From Argyresthia goedartella (taxonomy: Eukaryota; Arthropoda; Insecta; Lepidoptera; Argyresthiidae): a stretch of 64,000 nt of DNA. This document shows positions 9,832 to 20,690 of this stretch, piece by piece (positions within the stretch are counted from its first letter, which is position 1; the number at the start of each line of letters is the position of its first letter). The stretch covers positions 40,878,749 through 40,942,748 of the forward strand of contig OX463807.1 of NCBI GenBank assembly GCA_949825045.1, given 5' to 3'. The translations under genes were made by a program, and so were the position numbers. Below the pieces are notes generated by a model. That model had not been told where the DNA came from, ran no database searches, and saw nothing but the letters and a program-made list of their open reading frames with translations.

Positions 9832-12745
9832 TTAATACTTTATTTCAGATAAAAATCCATATATTAGTTACCTACTATTTACACTTAATTTTAATGAAAT
9901 ACATAATTTTAATTATTAATTTAATTTAGTGTGCAACATACAATGGTGCCTCAAAAACGGGCTGTCCATCCTGGCACTTAACACCATCAGGATGCTGTTG
10001 GGACTGTCGCGAGTTCTGCGCATCAACGAAGCCACACGATTTCGAATGATTGCCGCGAAACCGTCAACCCTGGCTTCTGCGAACATTCCCGACGCGCTGC
10101 AGTATCGCGGCAACCCCAACAACAACCTGAATACATTATTATATTGTACTCGGAGGGCGCCGAGGGCCCGCTGCGTATAACTAACCCATAGGCCACACGT
10201 GTACAGAGACTGGCAAAATGCCTTGAAGAGGGTAATCTTTACCTCTCTGGTACATCGGGCAAATCTACGGGATAGCATATTACAGCGGACCGCCAACGCC
10301 CTCCTTTCCCTATTAATATCTGCGTCATCCTGCAAACGCTCATTGACCACGTGACCCAGGTACTTGAACTGTGACACTCTAGCGAGAAGCGAGTCACATA
10401 GCTTGAGGGCCGGCACATCGACAGGTACTTTAGCGCTCGACATGAAAACCATGTATTCGCTCTTCTTTGTGTTGTACCTGAGTCCGTGGTCTTCCGCGTA
10501 TGACTCACACACTGCGAGCATTTTTCTCATGCCACTGACCGAGGGGCTCAGCAGCACCATGTCATCAGCGTAACTTATGTTGTTGATAATTTTCCCATCA
10601 ATAGAACAGCCGACGTTGGTACTGACGAGCGCCTCGATCAGGCCATTTATATATAGGTTAAACAGCACAGGTGAGCTTAGCCCTCCCTGTCTTACCCCAC
10701 AATCTAGCCTATATACTTCAGAGTATGAGTCCGCCCATTTCACAGTATTTGTCTGATTCCTATACCAATATTTTAATAATGATATTAACTGTGGAGGAAA
10801 ATTGGACTCGTGAGACAGTTTATGCCACAAAACATCATAGCACACCGTATCAAATGCCTTAGACAAATCCAGAAAACACGCTAAGACATTAGTTTTTCTA
10901 TCCGTGTGGTACTTGACAGTTTGCTTGAGGGACAGAATGGCACTTTCTGTCGACAAGCCCGCTCTGAACCCAAATTGTGCATCATGTAGCGTCTCTCGAA
11001 CAAACTGTCAAGCACCTTTGCGATAGTGGTGGCAAGAGAAATTGGCCTATAGTTATTGACATCCGAGATATCGCCCGTCTTGTTCTTTATTATAGGAACA
11101 ACAATTGTCCTCATAAGGCTGTCGGGGAGATATGAGTGAGCAATGCAAAAGTTAAAAAACATACTCAGTACTCTAGCCAAGTGAAACCCAGCGTACTAAT
11201 ACAGTGCAAGTGCTCAATACTAATACCGGGATGTAAAACGGATGGGGGTTTTGCTATCCTCCTGGACATGACAGCTCTCGCCAGCTGCAACATGTGCCTG
11301 CCTCATAGGTTGGGTAGGGGGAGCTACTACAAACTGTTTTCTAAACAAATTAGCTATTTCACAGTTATCTGTCACACCATTCACACCTACAGGGAGACTA
11401 GACTTCGGAAACAGTTTCTTTGTCTCCTTCGAGAATTTACCAAAATCTTTGGAATGGTGAGTGGATGCTATTATGTCCATTTTTATTTGTTCCGCGTTAT
11501 TTTGGCACCATCGAAGTTTACTTTTAAAAATTTTCCTCGTCTCCGTCATTTTTTCGAAAGTAGGTCCCATCTTGGGCTTGCCAATTTGCATCCATTCACC
11601 AAACCAAAGCCTGGCTTCTGCATGGTACTGACTCACATGTTTATTCCAACCCGTGATATACGGTTTCTTTTTTCTACTATTATAGCTAGAATTTATATCG
11701 GCCAAAGGACTAGATGTAATGGCGGCCTCACTGATTATCTTAATAATATTACTATACATGTTATCTAGCACGAGCTTATGTTCTAACATATCACAGTATT
11801 TATCTTCACAACACTTACTAAATTCACTAGGAAAGTCCACCTCTCTCAGACTATCATTACAGTAGTTGTTATATCTGTCTATAAGTGCAGCTGGCCTTAT
11901 ACCCCAGATGACCCTGTTTGGAGGCTTACATGTAATATTTCCCTTGGCGGGAATCAGATCTAATTTACAAATTATTTCTAAAGGGATGTGATCAGACCAA
12001 AACACGTCATACTTAATTGTGGCACTAATCACAGTACTCCACGCTGCCTGGGTCACAACGCAATGATCCAGACAGCTATAGCTGCCTATATGTGCATCAC
12101 TCCTATAGGTATACGAGTCCGAGTTTATGCCCATCATTCTCACGTCCGCACATTCCCACGACTGTTCGTCGCAAAACTGCGATAGTTCAGTATAAAACAG
12201 TTCGCCGGGATGCGCGTTAAAGTCACCCAGTATATAAACAGCTTCAACATTATTTTGCTCAATTATCGAGTTAATTTCACCTAGACACTGGATAAGCTCA
12301 ACTAAGTTGTCATGCGCATCTGTAGGCATACATACCGACACTATCAACACCGATGAGGATGACGTCGTTGCCTTAATAGCTGCGATTCGCACACTGGTAC
12401 ATTGAATTACAACCACTGACTGAAAAACACGTTTTCTCCACAGAAGGGCCACTCCGCCGTAGGGTCTTCCTCGTAACACAGTGGTATTGTCTATCGCCGA
12501 CACGCCAGTATACTCGAAGTCACTGTGTATGGTTCCAAGCAAGGGGATGTCACACGGCAGAAGCCAGGTCTCCTGTAGTGCAACTACATCGGAAGAATCG
12601 CATAGTAATCTAACACCATCTATTGATCTCTTTATAGATTTACAATTAAAGCTAATCAGCTTGCAGGTTTGTACCGGGTGGCTTTTTATTAGATAATCAT
12701 ATTTTGGGGGATCAAAGTACCTACCCAACATTACGAAAAACTTTC
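9832..12745 (-). mobile_element. Non-LTR retrotransposon I, nearly full coding length
   Basis: A minus-strand LINE runs from an endonuclease start at 12731 to a (TAA)n-type tail. Read on the minus strand, the 3' end is CTGAAATAAAGTATTAATAA, which continues as AATAA repeats to about 9832. The order endonuclease, RT and short tandem tail is that of Jockey/CR1-group elements. No ORF1-like gene or 5' UTR with a clear boundary is visible above 12745, so the copy is 5'-truncated or belongs to a family with one main frame. Clade assignment beyond this needs a phylogeny. Confidence 0.8.
9916..12731 (-). pseudogene. Endonuclease-reverse transcriptase of LINE I, broken
   Basis: The frame 12731-11220 starts with ATG and carries all apurinic-type endonuclease signatures: LISFNCKS, LQETW, YILGDFNAHPG, a SYSCLDH block and WSDHIPLE. 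RT follows in the same frame after stops near 11190-11222 (TAG, TGA, TAG within about 30 nt) at 11180-10881 with NNYRPISL. It then shifts frame near 10970 into 10956-9916, which has QFGFRAGL, FLDLSKAFDTV (motif A), GVRQGGLSSP and YADDMVLL (motif C). All catalytic motifs are preserved, but at least three nonsense codons and one frameshift inactivate it. The stops cluster in the RT fingers, so few events are needed to explain the damage. Confidence 0.85.
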
Positions 12746-12910
12746 TTAAAGGAACTTATAAAAGCAAAAATTATTATTTTTGTCGCTTAGTACATTGATC
12801 CAATGACTGATTAAAATTTACTATCCAAGACCAAAATATTATTTTCATTTGCAACCATAGGTATCTTGATCAAAGTTGTCCATAATAATTCATTCATTCC
12901 CTAAAGGTTG

Positions 12911-13000
12911 TGAGAAATTGAGGGATAGAGCTATACAGGGTGAAATTAAGTTAGCTGAACTGAATTTCACCCTGTATAGCTCTATCCCTCAATTCATCAC
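12911..13000. repeat. Foldback repeat, MITE family M1
   Basis: The left arm TTGAGGGATAGAGCTATACA continues GGGTGAAATT, and it is repeated inverted on the right with near identity around a short spacer. The flank at 12865-12900 carries AAAGTTGTCCATAATAATTC. That word matches the AAAGTTGTTCATAATGATGG of the related repeats at 13.5 and 57.3 kb, so this is probably a rearranged member of that family. Confidence 0.6.
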
Positions 13001-13007
13001 AACACAA

Positions 13008-13115
13008 AGTCAAAGTCAAAGTCAAAGTACTTTATTACTGTAGATATTTACATATACTTAGCAAACGTCAATTTTGCCTCTTCTCTATATTGGACCACTG
13101 TGGGAGAAGACAACA
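13008..13115 (-). mobile_element. LINE A 3' end, about 107 bp
   Basis: On the minus strand this reads AGAAGAGGCAAAATTGACGT, then TTTGCTAAGTATATGTAAAT and TACAGTAATAAAGTACTTTG, followed by (ACTTTG)n. The same 3' UTR ends LINE A at 47.6-47.75 kb, where the tail is TTTGACTATTGACTA. It is an extreme 5'-truncated insertion. Confidence 0.8.
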
Positions 13116-13189
13116 CTTAATATCCTTGTTGATAGGCAAACAGATTCAATGACAAAGGATGAAACATTAAATCAAGTTCCTCATACTCT

Positions 13190-13355
13190 GCGGCGCTGCT
13201 GCGGGTATGGCTCAGCCTACCATGCGAGAGGCCGGGGATAAAGAAAAAAAATCCCAAGGTCTTGGATGTTAATATGTGTGTTACACGGCACAGTGTGTCC
13301 TAGTGTGGGGCCAGAAGCAATGTAGGTCCCTGCGTATGTAAATGTTTATACAAGC
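13190..13355 (+). mobile_element. tRNA-like SINE, family S2 (decayed head)
   Basis: The body contains CCTACCATGCGAGA, CCAAGGTCTTGGATGTTAAT and GTCCTAGTGTGGGGCCAGAA, then ends GTAAATGTTTATA. These match the well-preserved family S2 copy at 34.8-35.0 kb. The tRNA-like head is damaged around box A. Confidence 0.7.
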
Positions 13356-13379
13356 TGTCATTTAACTAGCAGACCATAT

Positions 13380-13580
13380 TTAAGGGAATGATAGTACCCG
13401 TAATTATAAATTGGGTTCCCCATTCTAACTTGTAATCAGCTCAGCGGGTCAAGGTACTGAAGGACAAATATATTTTTCCATTTGCGACCATATGTTTCTT
13501 GGGCAAAGTTGTTCATAATGATGGGTTCTATCATTCCCCAAAATATGGTCAGCTAATCAAATGTCACCTTGTATATATAC
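13380..13580. repeat. Foldback-type MITE family M1, second copy
   Basis: The right half reads TTGCGACCATATGTTTCTTG, GTTGTTCATAATGATGGGTT, then ATTCCCCAAAATATGGTCAG and GTCACCTTGTATATATA. The left half contains a degraded inverted match (GACCATATTTAAGGGAATGA). The arrangement is that of the M1 repeat at 57310-57545. Confidence 0.6.
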
Positions 13581-14158
13581 TTTTCACCTCATATAATTTA
13601 CACAACACATCACTTAATATGCTTGTTGTCGCATTGAATAATAACCTTGCAGTAGGCGGACGGATTCAAAGACAACGGATGTAAACTAAATATCAAATAT
13701 ATATCCAACGACCAGCGCCCAGATAGAAAATGGATTTACTGGTTTCCATCCCATTCCATTTAGCATCCCTTTGTAATACCTGAAACCTGCTTCAGCTACA
13801 AGAAACATGGTTGATCTTGATCAGGAAATTGCCGGTCGCTAAAACACGACAGTAATGGATTTTCACAGGAAATTGCCGGCACGTTTTCTGGCTCCTCCAA
13901 GTAGCGCGGCAATGTCGACTTTGCTCAAAGAAGGTTGTCAAAGCAATGAGCACATTACCAGCTTTGTTTGTTTGAGTAAACAAACTGTTACCTGACAGCT
14001 TGCCGAGCAGCGTGTTCAAACGGACGAGATAAAGTAATTTCCGCACTGACAAGTGCGATGTTCTCCCTGGTTCAACGTCGTCGTGCTTGGCGGGTTTATA
14101 CAATATTTTCGTTCTTTTGTTTGATGTTTTGTTTGGTTTTGTTTTCTAGTACAGTGAG
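13581..14158. other. Unassigned stretch
   Basis: A 103-residue minus-strand open frame (13792-14103) shows no motif I recognise. No element boundaries are visible. Confidence 0.4.
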
Positions 14159-14159
14159 T

Positions 14160-14356
14160 GGGGTTACCACAACGTCTTATGCCAATTCGGATTAGGAACC
14201 TAATTTGATCCGCAAAATTACCGTGACCGTCTTAAAACAAGTCTTCGTACTAGGCAAATAATGCCCATTATGGCGAATTGGAATGGAAATGGTTGCCATG
14301 ATGATGTTCTTGTTTTGAACCTAATTTGAATCGGAAAAAGATTGTGGTAACCCTCC
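14160..14356. mobile_element. Small MITE with GGGTTACCACAA ends
   Basis: The left end GGGTTACCACAA is mirrored by TTGTGGTAACCC at the right end. Internal words GGAACCTAATTTGATCCG and GAACCTAATTTGAATCGG add sub-terminal inverted and direct similarity. The unit is about 200 bp and non-coding. No clear target duplication was identified, so the superfamily is open. Confidence 0.6.
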
Positions 14357-14849
14357 AGGCGTGGGAAGTATGTGACTGGAAGTGAAAGATGGATATATGG
14401 ATGGATGGAGGATACTTTAAACAATTTTTTGATAATTATGTGTTAACAATCATGTTTTTTCTTGTTGTATGTGTGTGAATAAACTTATACTACTGATTTC
14501 AGATGAGGGATCTTTCAACGCCTTCTTCTTCTCCTTCTTCTTAAGTTGGTTTGATTTGACCCCTTCGGAAACACGAATTCTCGCGCTAGCGTTCGATAAC
14601 CGCGTTTCACCTTTCTTTCTGTCATTATCTCCATTTCTTTTCTTTCTCCGAGTGAATCTTCACTCAGTTTCCGGCGTTGGATTATATAGCCATAATGAGG
14701 AACACTTGAACTTGTCATACAATTCCTGAAAATAGGCCATTAGCAGGTTTTCCGAAAACAAAGTATCCTTTTTTTGCACTTTCATAAAGTCTGCAAAGCA
14801 TTTATCATATAATTCCCTCAACTTTGCTGGCAATTTATATATATTTGAG

Positions 14850-15362
14850 ATGGTTGTATTTATTAAGTCTAACATGCACCTATTTACTACTTATAATAGT
14901 AAACGGCATATGAATAAAATACGTATGCCCCAACACCAAACGGCACTATTCAAGAACAATATTTTAGGCATGGCACCTGTAATTTGGAACCACCTACCTG
15001 ACAGAATTCGTAACATAGTTAACATACCGCAATTTAAAAAAGAACTACGAAAGGTCTTAATTAATAAAGTTTACTATTCCATTGCTGAATATCTACACGA
15101 TAAGAAAATGTGAGTTTCAACTGATTTTGGTCCCTAGCTTTGTTTATGATCTGATTACTGTTGTGTCGTAAGTTTCTACAGATACTTGTATAAAAATGTT
15201 TTGTTTTATTATTTTTGAGAACATGCATGTATGTACATAACAATAATATGTTTGTATGCCTTTATGGCTAAGCATAGAGCAACAATAACACTACCTACCA
15301 ACTTGTATACTTACCTATGTTTGACAAATAAATGTATTTGATTTGATTTGATTTGATTTGAA
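14850..15362 (+). mobile_element. 5'-truncated LINE with (GATTT)n tail
   Basis: The frame 14850-15113 reads an RT C-terminal tail: a HQTALFKNNILGMAPVIWNH block, LPDRIRN, then FKKELRKVLINKVYYSIAEY and a short terminal segment. The block WNHLPDRIR plus KVYYSIAEYL is typical of the end of Jockey/CR1-like ORF2. A 3' UTR follows, ending in AAATAAATGTATTTG and four GATTT units. Only the last ninety or so residues are retained. Confidence 0.8.
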
Positions 15363-15606
15363 TAGATTTGAGTAATTTCCTTCGCCGCATTTAAAATATC
15401 GGCCGGAGTCAAGTTTTCTTCCCAGAGAACTAGTCTTCCCAATCACTGCTATTGGACATTTTTAAGCAAAAATCACCGCGCATGCGCTAAAGTGGACGCT
15501 GCCATGCCACAAACAAGTAAAACTGTATCTTAAAGAAAAAACATATATTTTATAACATTATTTTGTTTGAGAAAAATTGTTATAATTTGATACCATTGTG
15601 TTTATA

Positions 15607-16915
15607 CATAGTCAGGTCATAAAATCTGTCACATGTGCAATATGAAATAATTTAGACATGTTTATTATTTATGTAAACATTTATATAGCAAAATGAACTT
15701 AATAAAACATAGATTCTTATGGTGATAAAGTTTATTCAAAATGACCCCCGCGATTTTGAATACAGGCCTTTATTCTGCGCGGCCAGTCGTCTATCGCAGC
15801 ACGAACGAGGTCCATGTCAATATCGGCGGCTGCCTTAATCAAGGATGCCTTGAGTGACTCCAAATCAGGATGAGGCTTTGAACAGGCCTTTTCCTCCAAG
15901 TGTTGCCATATCTTGTAATCTAACGGACTCAAATCTGGACTGGAGGAGGGCCAGTCTTCGTGCCGAATGAAGTCGATTTCACGCGCCGCCAGCCAGTCTT
16001 GTGTGCTTTTCGCTCTATGAGCTGGCGCAGAATCTTGTTGGAATACCCAGTGCCTGTTATTAAACATGGTATGAGAAACAGGTTCCACAAGGTTCTTGAG
16101 GACTGTATTTTGATACACAACTGCATTCGTTTTTACGCCTTTCTCACAAAAATGTACCTCAGTTAAGCCCCATTATGAGACTCCCAACTAAACCATGAGC
16201 GAGGATGGAAAATGATCTCGTTGGACACGCGGAATACGGTTGCTCGCTTCTTCACTGCTGTGTGCGTACACCTTATCATTTTGTTTGTTGTAGCTCTCTT
16301 CCACGGTGAAAATTTTTTCATCTGAAAAAAGAATTTCCCGATGCTTTTTTCCCGCGTACCGCTTCAACAAAGCACGGCGTCTATTCAGTCTCAGGTCCAT
16401 TAAACGAGCGTCCAAACGATGTCCTGTTTTTCTTTGATATGCCCTAAGCCTTAAGTCTTCATTTAACACCCTTTTCACCGTGGTCCTGCTTAACCCCATC
16501 TGAAGGGCCAACAGTTTCTGCTTACGTATGGGATTTCTTTGAATTCGCGCCTTCACAGCTTTTATCACTGCTGGAGTCCTAACAGAGCGAGGGCGACCAC
16601 TTCTTGACCTGTCATCTACACTAGAGTCTTCATTGTATCGTTTTATGGTACGATAAACGAATCTTTTGGTTATATTCAAATTTTTCAGTAAGTCGAAAAT
16701 CTGAACTGGGGCGTAACCGCAACGATGCAACGCAATAACTGCGACACGGTCTTCTTTAAGTGTCCACTCCATATTTAAAAATGAGGAAAATTCTAAAAAG
16801 AACACATTTTTATTTTCATGAAAAATTCGAAATTCGAATTCAATAAACTTTTTTGTGGCCAGCGTTCTAAATTCAAAAGTTTTTATTGTGTGACAGAACT
16901 TATGACCTGACTGTG
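15607..16915 (-). mobile_element. maT/mariner DD37D element, copy 1, complete ends
   Basis: The 1,309-bp element begins CATAGTCAGGTCATAA and ends with the inverted CACAGTCAGGTCATAAG. The terminal repeats are about 27 bp with a few mismatches. TA dinucleotides flank it at 15605-15606 and 16916-16917, as expected for Tc1/mariner insertion. It encodes a transposase on the minus strand with two nonsense codons. A second truncated copy lies at 25.5 kb. Confidence 0.9.
15732..16772 (-). pseudogene. DD37D mariner (maT) transposase with two stops
   Basis: Starting at MEWTLKEDR (16772), the frame has an N-terminal double helix-turn-helix region with a DRSRSGRPRSVRTPAV linker, as in mariner transposases. 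The catalytic residues are the aspartate of ILFSDEKIFT, the one of FQQDSAPAH and the one of SPDLSPLDYKIW. Thirty-seven residues separate the last two, the DD37D signature of the maT group. TAG at 16188-16190 and TAA at 16173-16175 interrupt the frame. The second copy has sense codons at both places. Without these stops the frame is 346 codons, normal for the family. A more upstream in-frame ATG at 16805 is less likely given family length. Confidence 0.88.
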
Positions 16916-16917
16916 TA

Positions 16918-17317
16918 AAGTATGTAAATATAAATTCGTTTCGAAGTTTGTTATTCGAATTTTACGATAAGAGAGTAGATAAAATAATATAACTTAACTA
17001 GGTAATCCGCAGAATACCTGGCTGAGGCCGTGGAAAATGCAAAAAATGTGTCATATATATTAACTAGGTGCTCTGCAGAATAACGACCAAGCGTAAGGTT
17101 AAGGCCATAAAGTAGATTCTTGCTTGCATAAAACGTCTGAATTATTTGTTTGTTGTTTATTTAAATATAATTTGTGACACCATAATCAATGGAATAAATA
17201 TAATCAACCAAAATTAAACTCTTGATTCTCTAAATTGCAAGTAAATGACTAAAAGAAATTCAACAAACTTAAAATAAAATTAAAATAAAGCCTTGCGGTA
17301 ACAGCACCCATAGACAA
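16918..17317. other. Unassigned AT-rich stretch
   Basis: Two imperfect copies of an ACTAGGTnnTCnGCAGAATA word occur near 16998 and 17062. No gene is seen. Confidence 0.4.
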
Positions 17318-17475
17318 ATTGCATTCGCTAACTTATCAGTCTTATCACTCGCCATGATGACGTGCGATTTGATGTTTGCCACACAAAGTCACGTGATACT
17401 TTATGCGGCAAACGACAAGTCGCATTGATTTTCTTAGCGCCGTCGTAGCGAATGACTACTTAGCGAATGCAGCTT
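17318..17475. repeat. Foldback repeat with TGCATTCGCTAA arms
   Basis: The outer arms are TGCATTCGCTAA at left and TTAGCGAATGCA at right. Inner arms TGCGATTTGATGTTTGCC and GGCAAACGACAAGTCGCA are also inverted. The nested symmetry fits a foldback MITE of about 160 bp. It is non-coding, and no target duplication was confirmed. Confidence 0.6.
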
Positions 17476-18665
17476 TACTAGGGAGGCAGGCTAGCTATGT
17501 TAAGTTATAAATCTTGATTAGAATCAATCATATAAGAAGAAGAAAATTGGTTGTCTGTAAAGTCGGTTTAATTTATAATTTTACGTGATAACGTCATAAG
17601 AAACGCTTCGGCCGATCGTGCCTCTATCGCGCGCTTTGGCTTGCACGCTCGGCTCATATCAGGCGGAACGTGACAATGGAACGTGACACTTTTTGGTGCG
17701 TGGGCGTTCATCAATGTATAAGACGTTTTCACGTCAAAAAAGATAGTTAATAGTGCAATGTAAACATTGATATCAATAGGAATAACATAAAAACTTATTT
17801 TTCGTTCTTGTGAATTGGTGAGGTAATAATAAGGATAAGTTTTTCACAGCCTTGAACGGTCAACAAGTCATATTTTGCAATCATCCGAAAATTTCTAGAT
17901 AAATTAATCCTTCTTTTTGTACACTTTTATCCGCTTTATATATTCAATGACAAATTCACATTTTTCTTTCGTCAACAAACGACTGTTATACTTTGTTATA
18001 CTGCAGCTGAATGTTCGCTAACATTTTTACATGTAAATTAAATAACCAGGTAGTTTTTTCACATACGAAACTCTTTTTACGATAATCTCACTCGGTGGCA
18101 CACGGGCAACGCTGGCGGCTTGCGCAGGCCAGAGCGGGCGGGGCGGGAGGGGCGGGCGGGGGTTCAGGGGTGTAGGAGGGGGCGAGAAGACGCGACCAAA
18201 ATGTTCCACTGTTTTCCGCGATTTAAAGGTGTAACATCCGTTAATGTACAGATTAACAAGATAATGTGCTGCATATATCAGCTATTTTATGAAAAAATGC
18301 ACACTAGTCGTACCAGGAAATCAGCAAATTATCTAGTTAATGTGAACATTAATGGGTTCTGCAATTAATATCAAACTAAACTTAAACTAGGTTAAAAATT
18401 TCCCCCAGATTGCTGCTTCGCTGATGCGTTGAGCGAGGTAGCAGCTCTGCGGTCCCTATCGATTCGACGAGCCGCTTAGAAATGTTGTTGAGCGGGGATC
18501 TCGAAGCCGAACGGTATAAAGAAAAACTCCAAAAAAGTGCGGCATATTTGTGCCCTTTTTGACCCTTTGCCTTTGTAGCAGAGGATGCCGGTAAGTGCCT
18601 CGTCGCCAGCGTCTCAACGCAGGTCGCGTCCTCCAGTTTAGCCAGGGAATGAGCATCATTCCGTC
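17476..18665. other. Mixed unassigned stretch with GC-rich patch
   Basis: A GC-rich patch lies at 18090-18200 (GGGCGGGGCGGGAGGGGCGG). The portion from about 18570 resumes after the repeat block at 19168, suggesting that the block was inserted into some earlier GC-rich repeat. No known protein motif was found in the minus-strand frame 18456-18809. Confidence 0.4.
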
Positions 18666-19167
18666 GGGTTCTTCACCAACTCGACACAAGAGACTGGACA
18701 CACATGTGTCCAGTTGGTGAAACTCGTTGGCGAAAACATAAAAGTGATTTAAATTAAGTTTCACTATGTGGACACGCGTAAAAATCTTGGCGTGTCCAGA
18801 TGACGACATAATAAGTGATACTAATTTTTAAGTTTCACCAACTGGACACATGTGTGTCCAGTTGGTGAAACTCGTTGGCGAAAACATAAAAGTGATTTAA
18901 TTTAAGTTTCACCATGTGGACACGGGTAAAAATCTAGGCGTGTCCAGATGACGACATAATAAGTGATACTATTTTTTAGTTTCACCAACTGGACACATGT
19001 GTGTCCAGTTGGTGAAACTCGTTGGCGAAAACATAAAAGTGATTTAATTTAAGTTTCACTATGTGGACACGCGTAAAAATCTAGGCGTGTCCAGATGACG
19101 ACATAATAAGTGATACTAATTTTTAGTTTCACCAACTGGACACTTGTGTCGAGTTGGTGAAGAACCC
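18666..19167. repeat. Palindromic 148-bp tandem repeats bounded by 25-bp inverted repeats
   Basis: The block starts with a 25-bp sequence beginning GGGTTCTTCACCAACTCGAC (18666-18690), found perfectly inverted at 19143-19167. Between them are three tandem units. CTCGTTGGCG occurs at 18723, 18871 and 19018, giving periods of 148 and 147 bp. Each boundary holds a palindrome built on AACTGGACACATGTGTGTCC. Unit interiors contain AAAACATAAAAGTGATTTAA and GGCGTGTCCAGATGACGACA. The terminal symmetry suggests a non-autonomous DNA element whose interior has been amplified. No target duplication was established and there is no coding potential. Confidence 0.8.
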
Positions 19168-19384
19168 ATCCCGTCTGGCGTTTTTCCATCGTCTCGCGCG
19201 CAAGGCCGCTAGGTTCGAGAACGGCCGGTAAGCCACAGCTGGCAAGGGCCCGACGGATGACGTCATGGCGGAACCAACTTACTTACTTTTTGACCATTAT
19301 TTATTCTGACATTAAAATACACTAGTTACATAATGTTTATTTTAATGACGATTTTGTAATATTATATTGACGATATTTTAATGA

Positions 19385-19628
19385 CGACCCGAATGGCCGA
19401 GTCGGCAGTGACCCTGCCTAGGAATCCAAGGGTCCCGGGTTCGAGTTCCGGTGGGGTCAAATATTTGTTTGATGAGAACGGATGTTTGTATCTTAGTCAT
19501 AGTTGTTTATCTATCTAAGTATAATATTTATCTATATAAGTACGTGTATCGTTGTCTAGTACCCAAGATTCAGGGAATCCTAGTTTAGGGCTAGATTAAT
19601 GTGTGTAAATAGTGTCCACGGTATTATG
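19385..19628 (+). mobile_element. tRNA-like SINE, family S1 (copy 2)
   Basis: The head CGACCCGAATGGCCGAGTCG, with box A TGGCCGAGTCGG and box B GGTTCGAGTTCC, is followed by the S1 body (ATATTTGTTTGATGAGAACG; GTTGTCTAGTACCCAAGA). The end GTGTCCACGGTATTA has only a trace of the ATT tail. The flanks TTTTAATGA and GTGTAATGA could be a short target duplication, but this is uncertain. Confidence 0.82.
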
Positions 19629-19892
19629 TCAGTGTAATGATTTTTGTCACGTTAGATAGCTGATAAAACAATGAAGTTTTTTAACAATGTAACTATCTCT
19701 ACTTCCAATTATCTCGCTAACGCAACAAGAATTACAATCACCAATCATTTTTTGTTTGTTTAGGTGACCTCTACCCATATTTACCACATTCATCAGGCGC
19801 CAAAGGAAAAAAACGAGCCGTCTACAACGATTTAGAAAAAAATCTGCTTAAATTATCCCATTGAATGTAGCCCATTATTGTCCGTACCGAGG

Positions 19893-20132
19893 TGCACATG
19901 GCCATACTCCACCACGCTGGCTCAGTGCGGGTTGGTGGGGGGGGTATTAGGGCCACTACCACGTAGCGATAGTATAGCCGGGAACTACAGCTTAACGTGC
20001 CATCCGAAACATTGGACGTCCGATAATGTACTTAAAAATTAAATGTAAATGTAAATTAATTCAGTCAGGAAACGAACCTGCACCTCCCGTGTGAGAGAGC
20101 CAGCGTGAACCGATTAGGCCACGGAGCTCCCC
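19893..20132 (-). mobile_element. tRNA-like SINE, family S3 (copy 1)
   Basis: On the minus strand the head reads GGGGAGCTCCGTGGCCTAAT and a box B-like GCAGGTTCGTTTCC lies farther in. The other end carries CCATACTCCACCACGC (plus-strand sense) and CAGTGCGGGTTGGTGG. A related copy is at 47.75 kb. The GCTCCGTGGCCTAATCGGTT head with a B box is tRNA-like. Confidence 0.65.
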
Positions 20133-20411
20133 ATTAAGTTCTTCAAATCTTATGAACCAGTTATGGTTATAATGTTCATATATGTTTGCATTTCTTTGTA
20201 TGAATAGTATTTATTTATTTATTTTAAGTTTAAGTTTTATGCTTTGGATTCAATAAATGACTGAACTTAAATTGCGAAAAGTGTTAGTATATTTTTTTTT
20301 TAATATTACCTATCATTTTTATAGTATAGTATTAGTAATGTATAGTAGGTTCATTTCATGAAATAGGTAGTCCCGCATAATTTCGTAGAACCCGATCTGT
20401 GTAACGGTCAG

Positions 20412-20690
20412 GGCAAATATTTGTGTGATGAGCATGAATATTTGTGTGATGAGCATGAATATTTGTGTGATGAGCATGAATATTTGTGTGATGAGCATGA
20501 ATATTTGTGTGATGAGCATGAATATTTGTGTGATGAGCATGAATATTTGTTTCTTAGTCTTGGTCGTTTGCTATGTATGTACATAAGATTTATCTCTATT
20601 AAATATATCGTCATCTAGTACCCATAACAAAAGCCTTCTTGAACTTAGTATGGATCTAGTTCGATTTGTGTAAGATTGCCCTCTAATATT
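20412..20690 (+). mobile_element. SINE S1-related copy with internal minisatellite
   Basis: The sequence from GGGCAAATATTTGTGTGATG onward follows the S1 body order: CTTAGTCTTGGTCGTT, AAGATTTATCTCTATTAAA, TCGTCATCTAGTACCCATAA, then TTGTGTAAGA. The tRNA-like head is missing or unrecognisable. The piece just behind the head junction has been amplified into a 21-bp minisatellite (separate entry). Confidence 0.7.
20415..20552. repeat. 21-bp minisatellite inside SINE
   Basis: The unit AATATTTGTGTGATGAGCATG is repeated about six times with essentially no divergence. Because 21 is divisible by three, all frames across it look like heptad open frames; these are artefacts and not genes. The unit corresponds to the S1 SINE word ATATTTGTTTGATGAGAACG, which is single-copy in the other S1 insertions. 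The lack of divergence implies recent expansion. Confidence 0.92.

Noticed and set aside
11136..11768. 210-codon plus-strand frame
   Set aside because: Antisense to the LINE I endonuclease-RT frame and without motifs.
14660..14875. 71-codon minus-strand frame with helical-looking sequence
   Set aside because: No recognisable family; adjoins a LINE remnant and may be chance.
20319..20618. Open frames on both strands over the 20.4-kb repeat
   Set aside because: They are created by a 21-bp repeat unit divisible by three; all are repetitive heptads and not genes.
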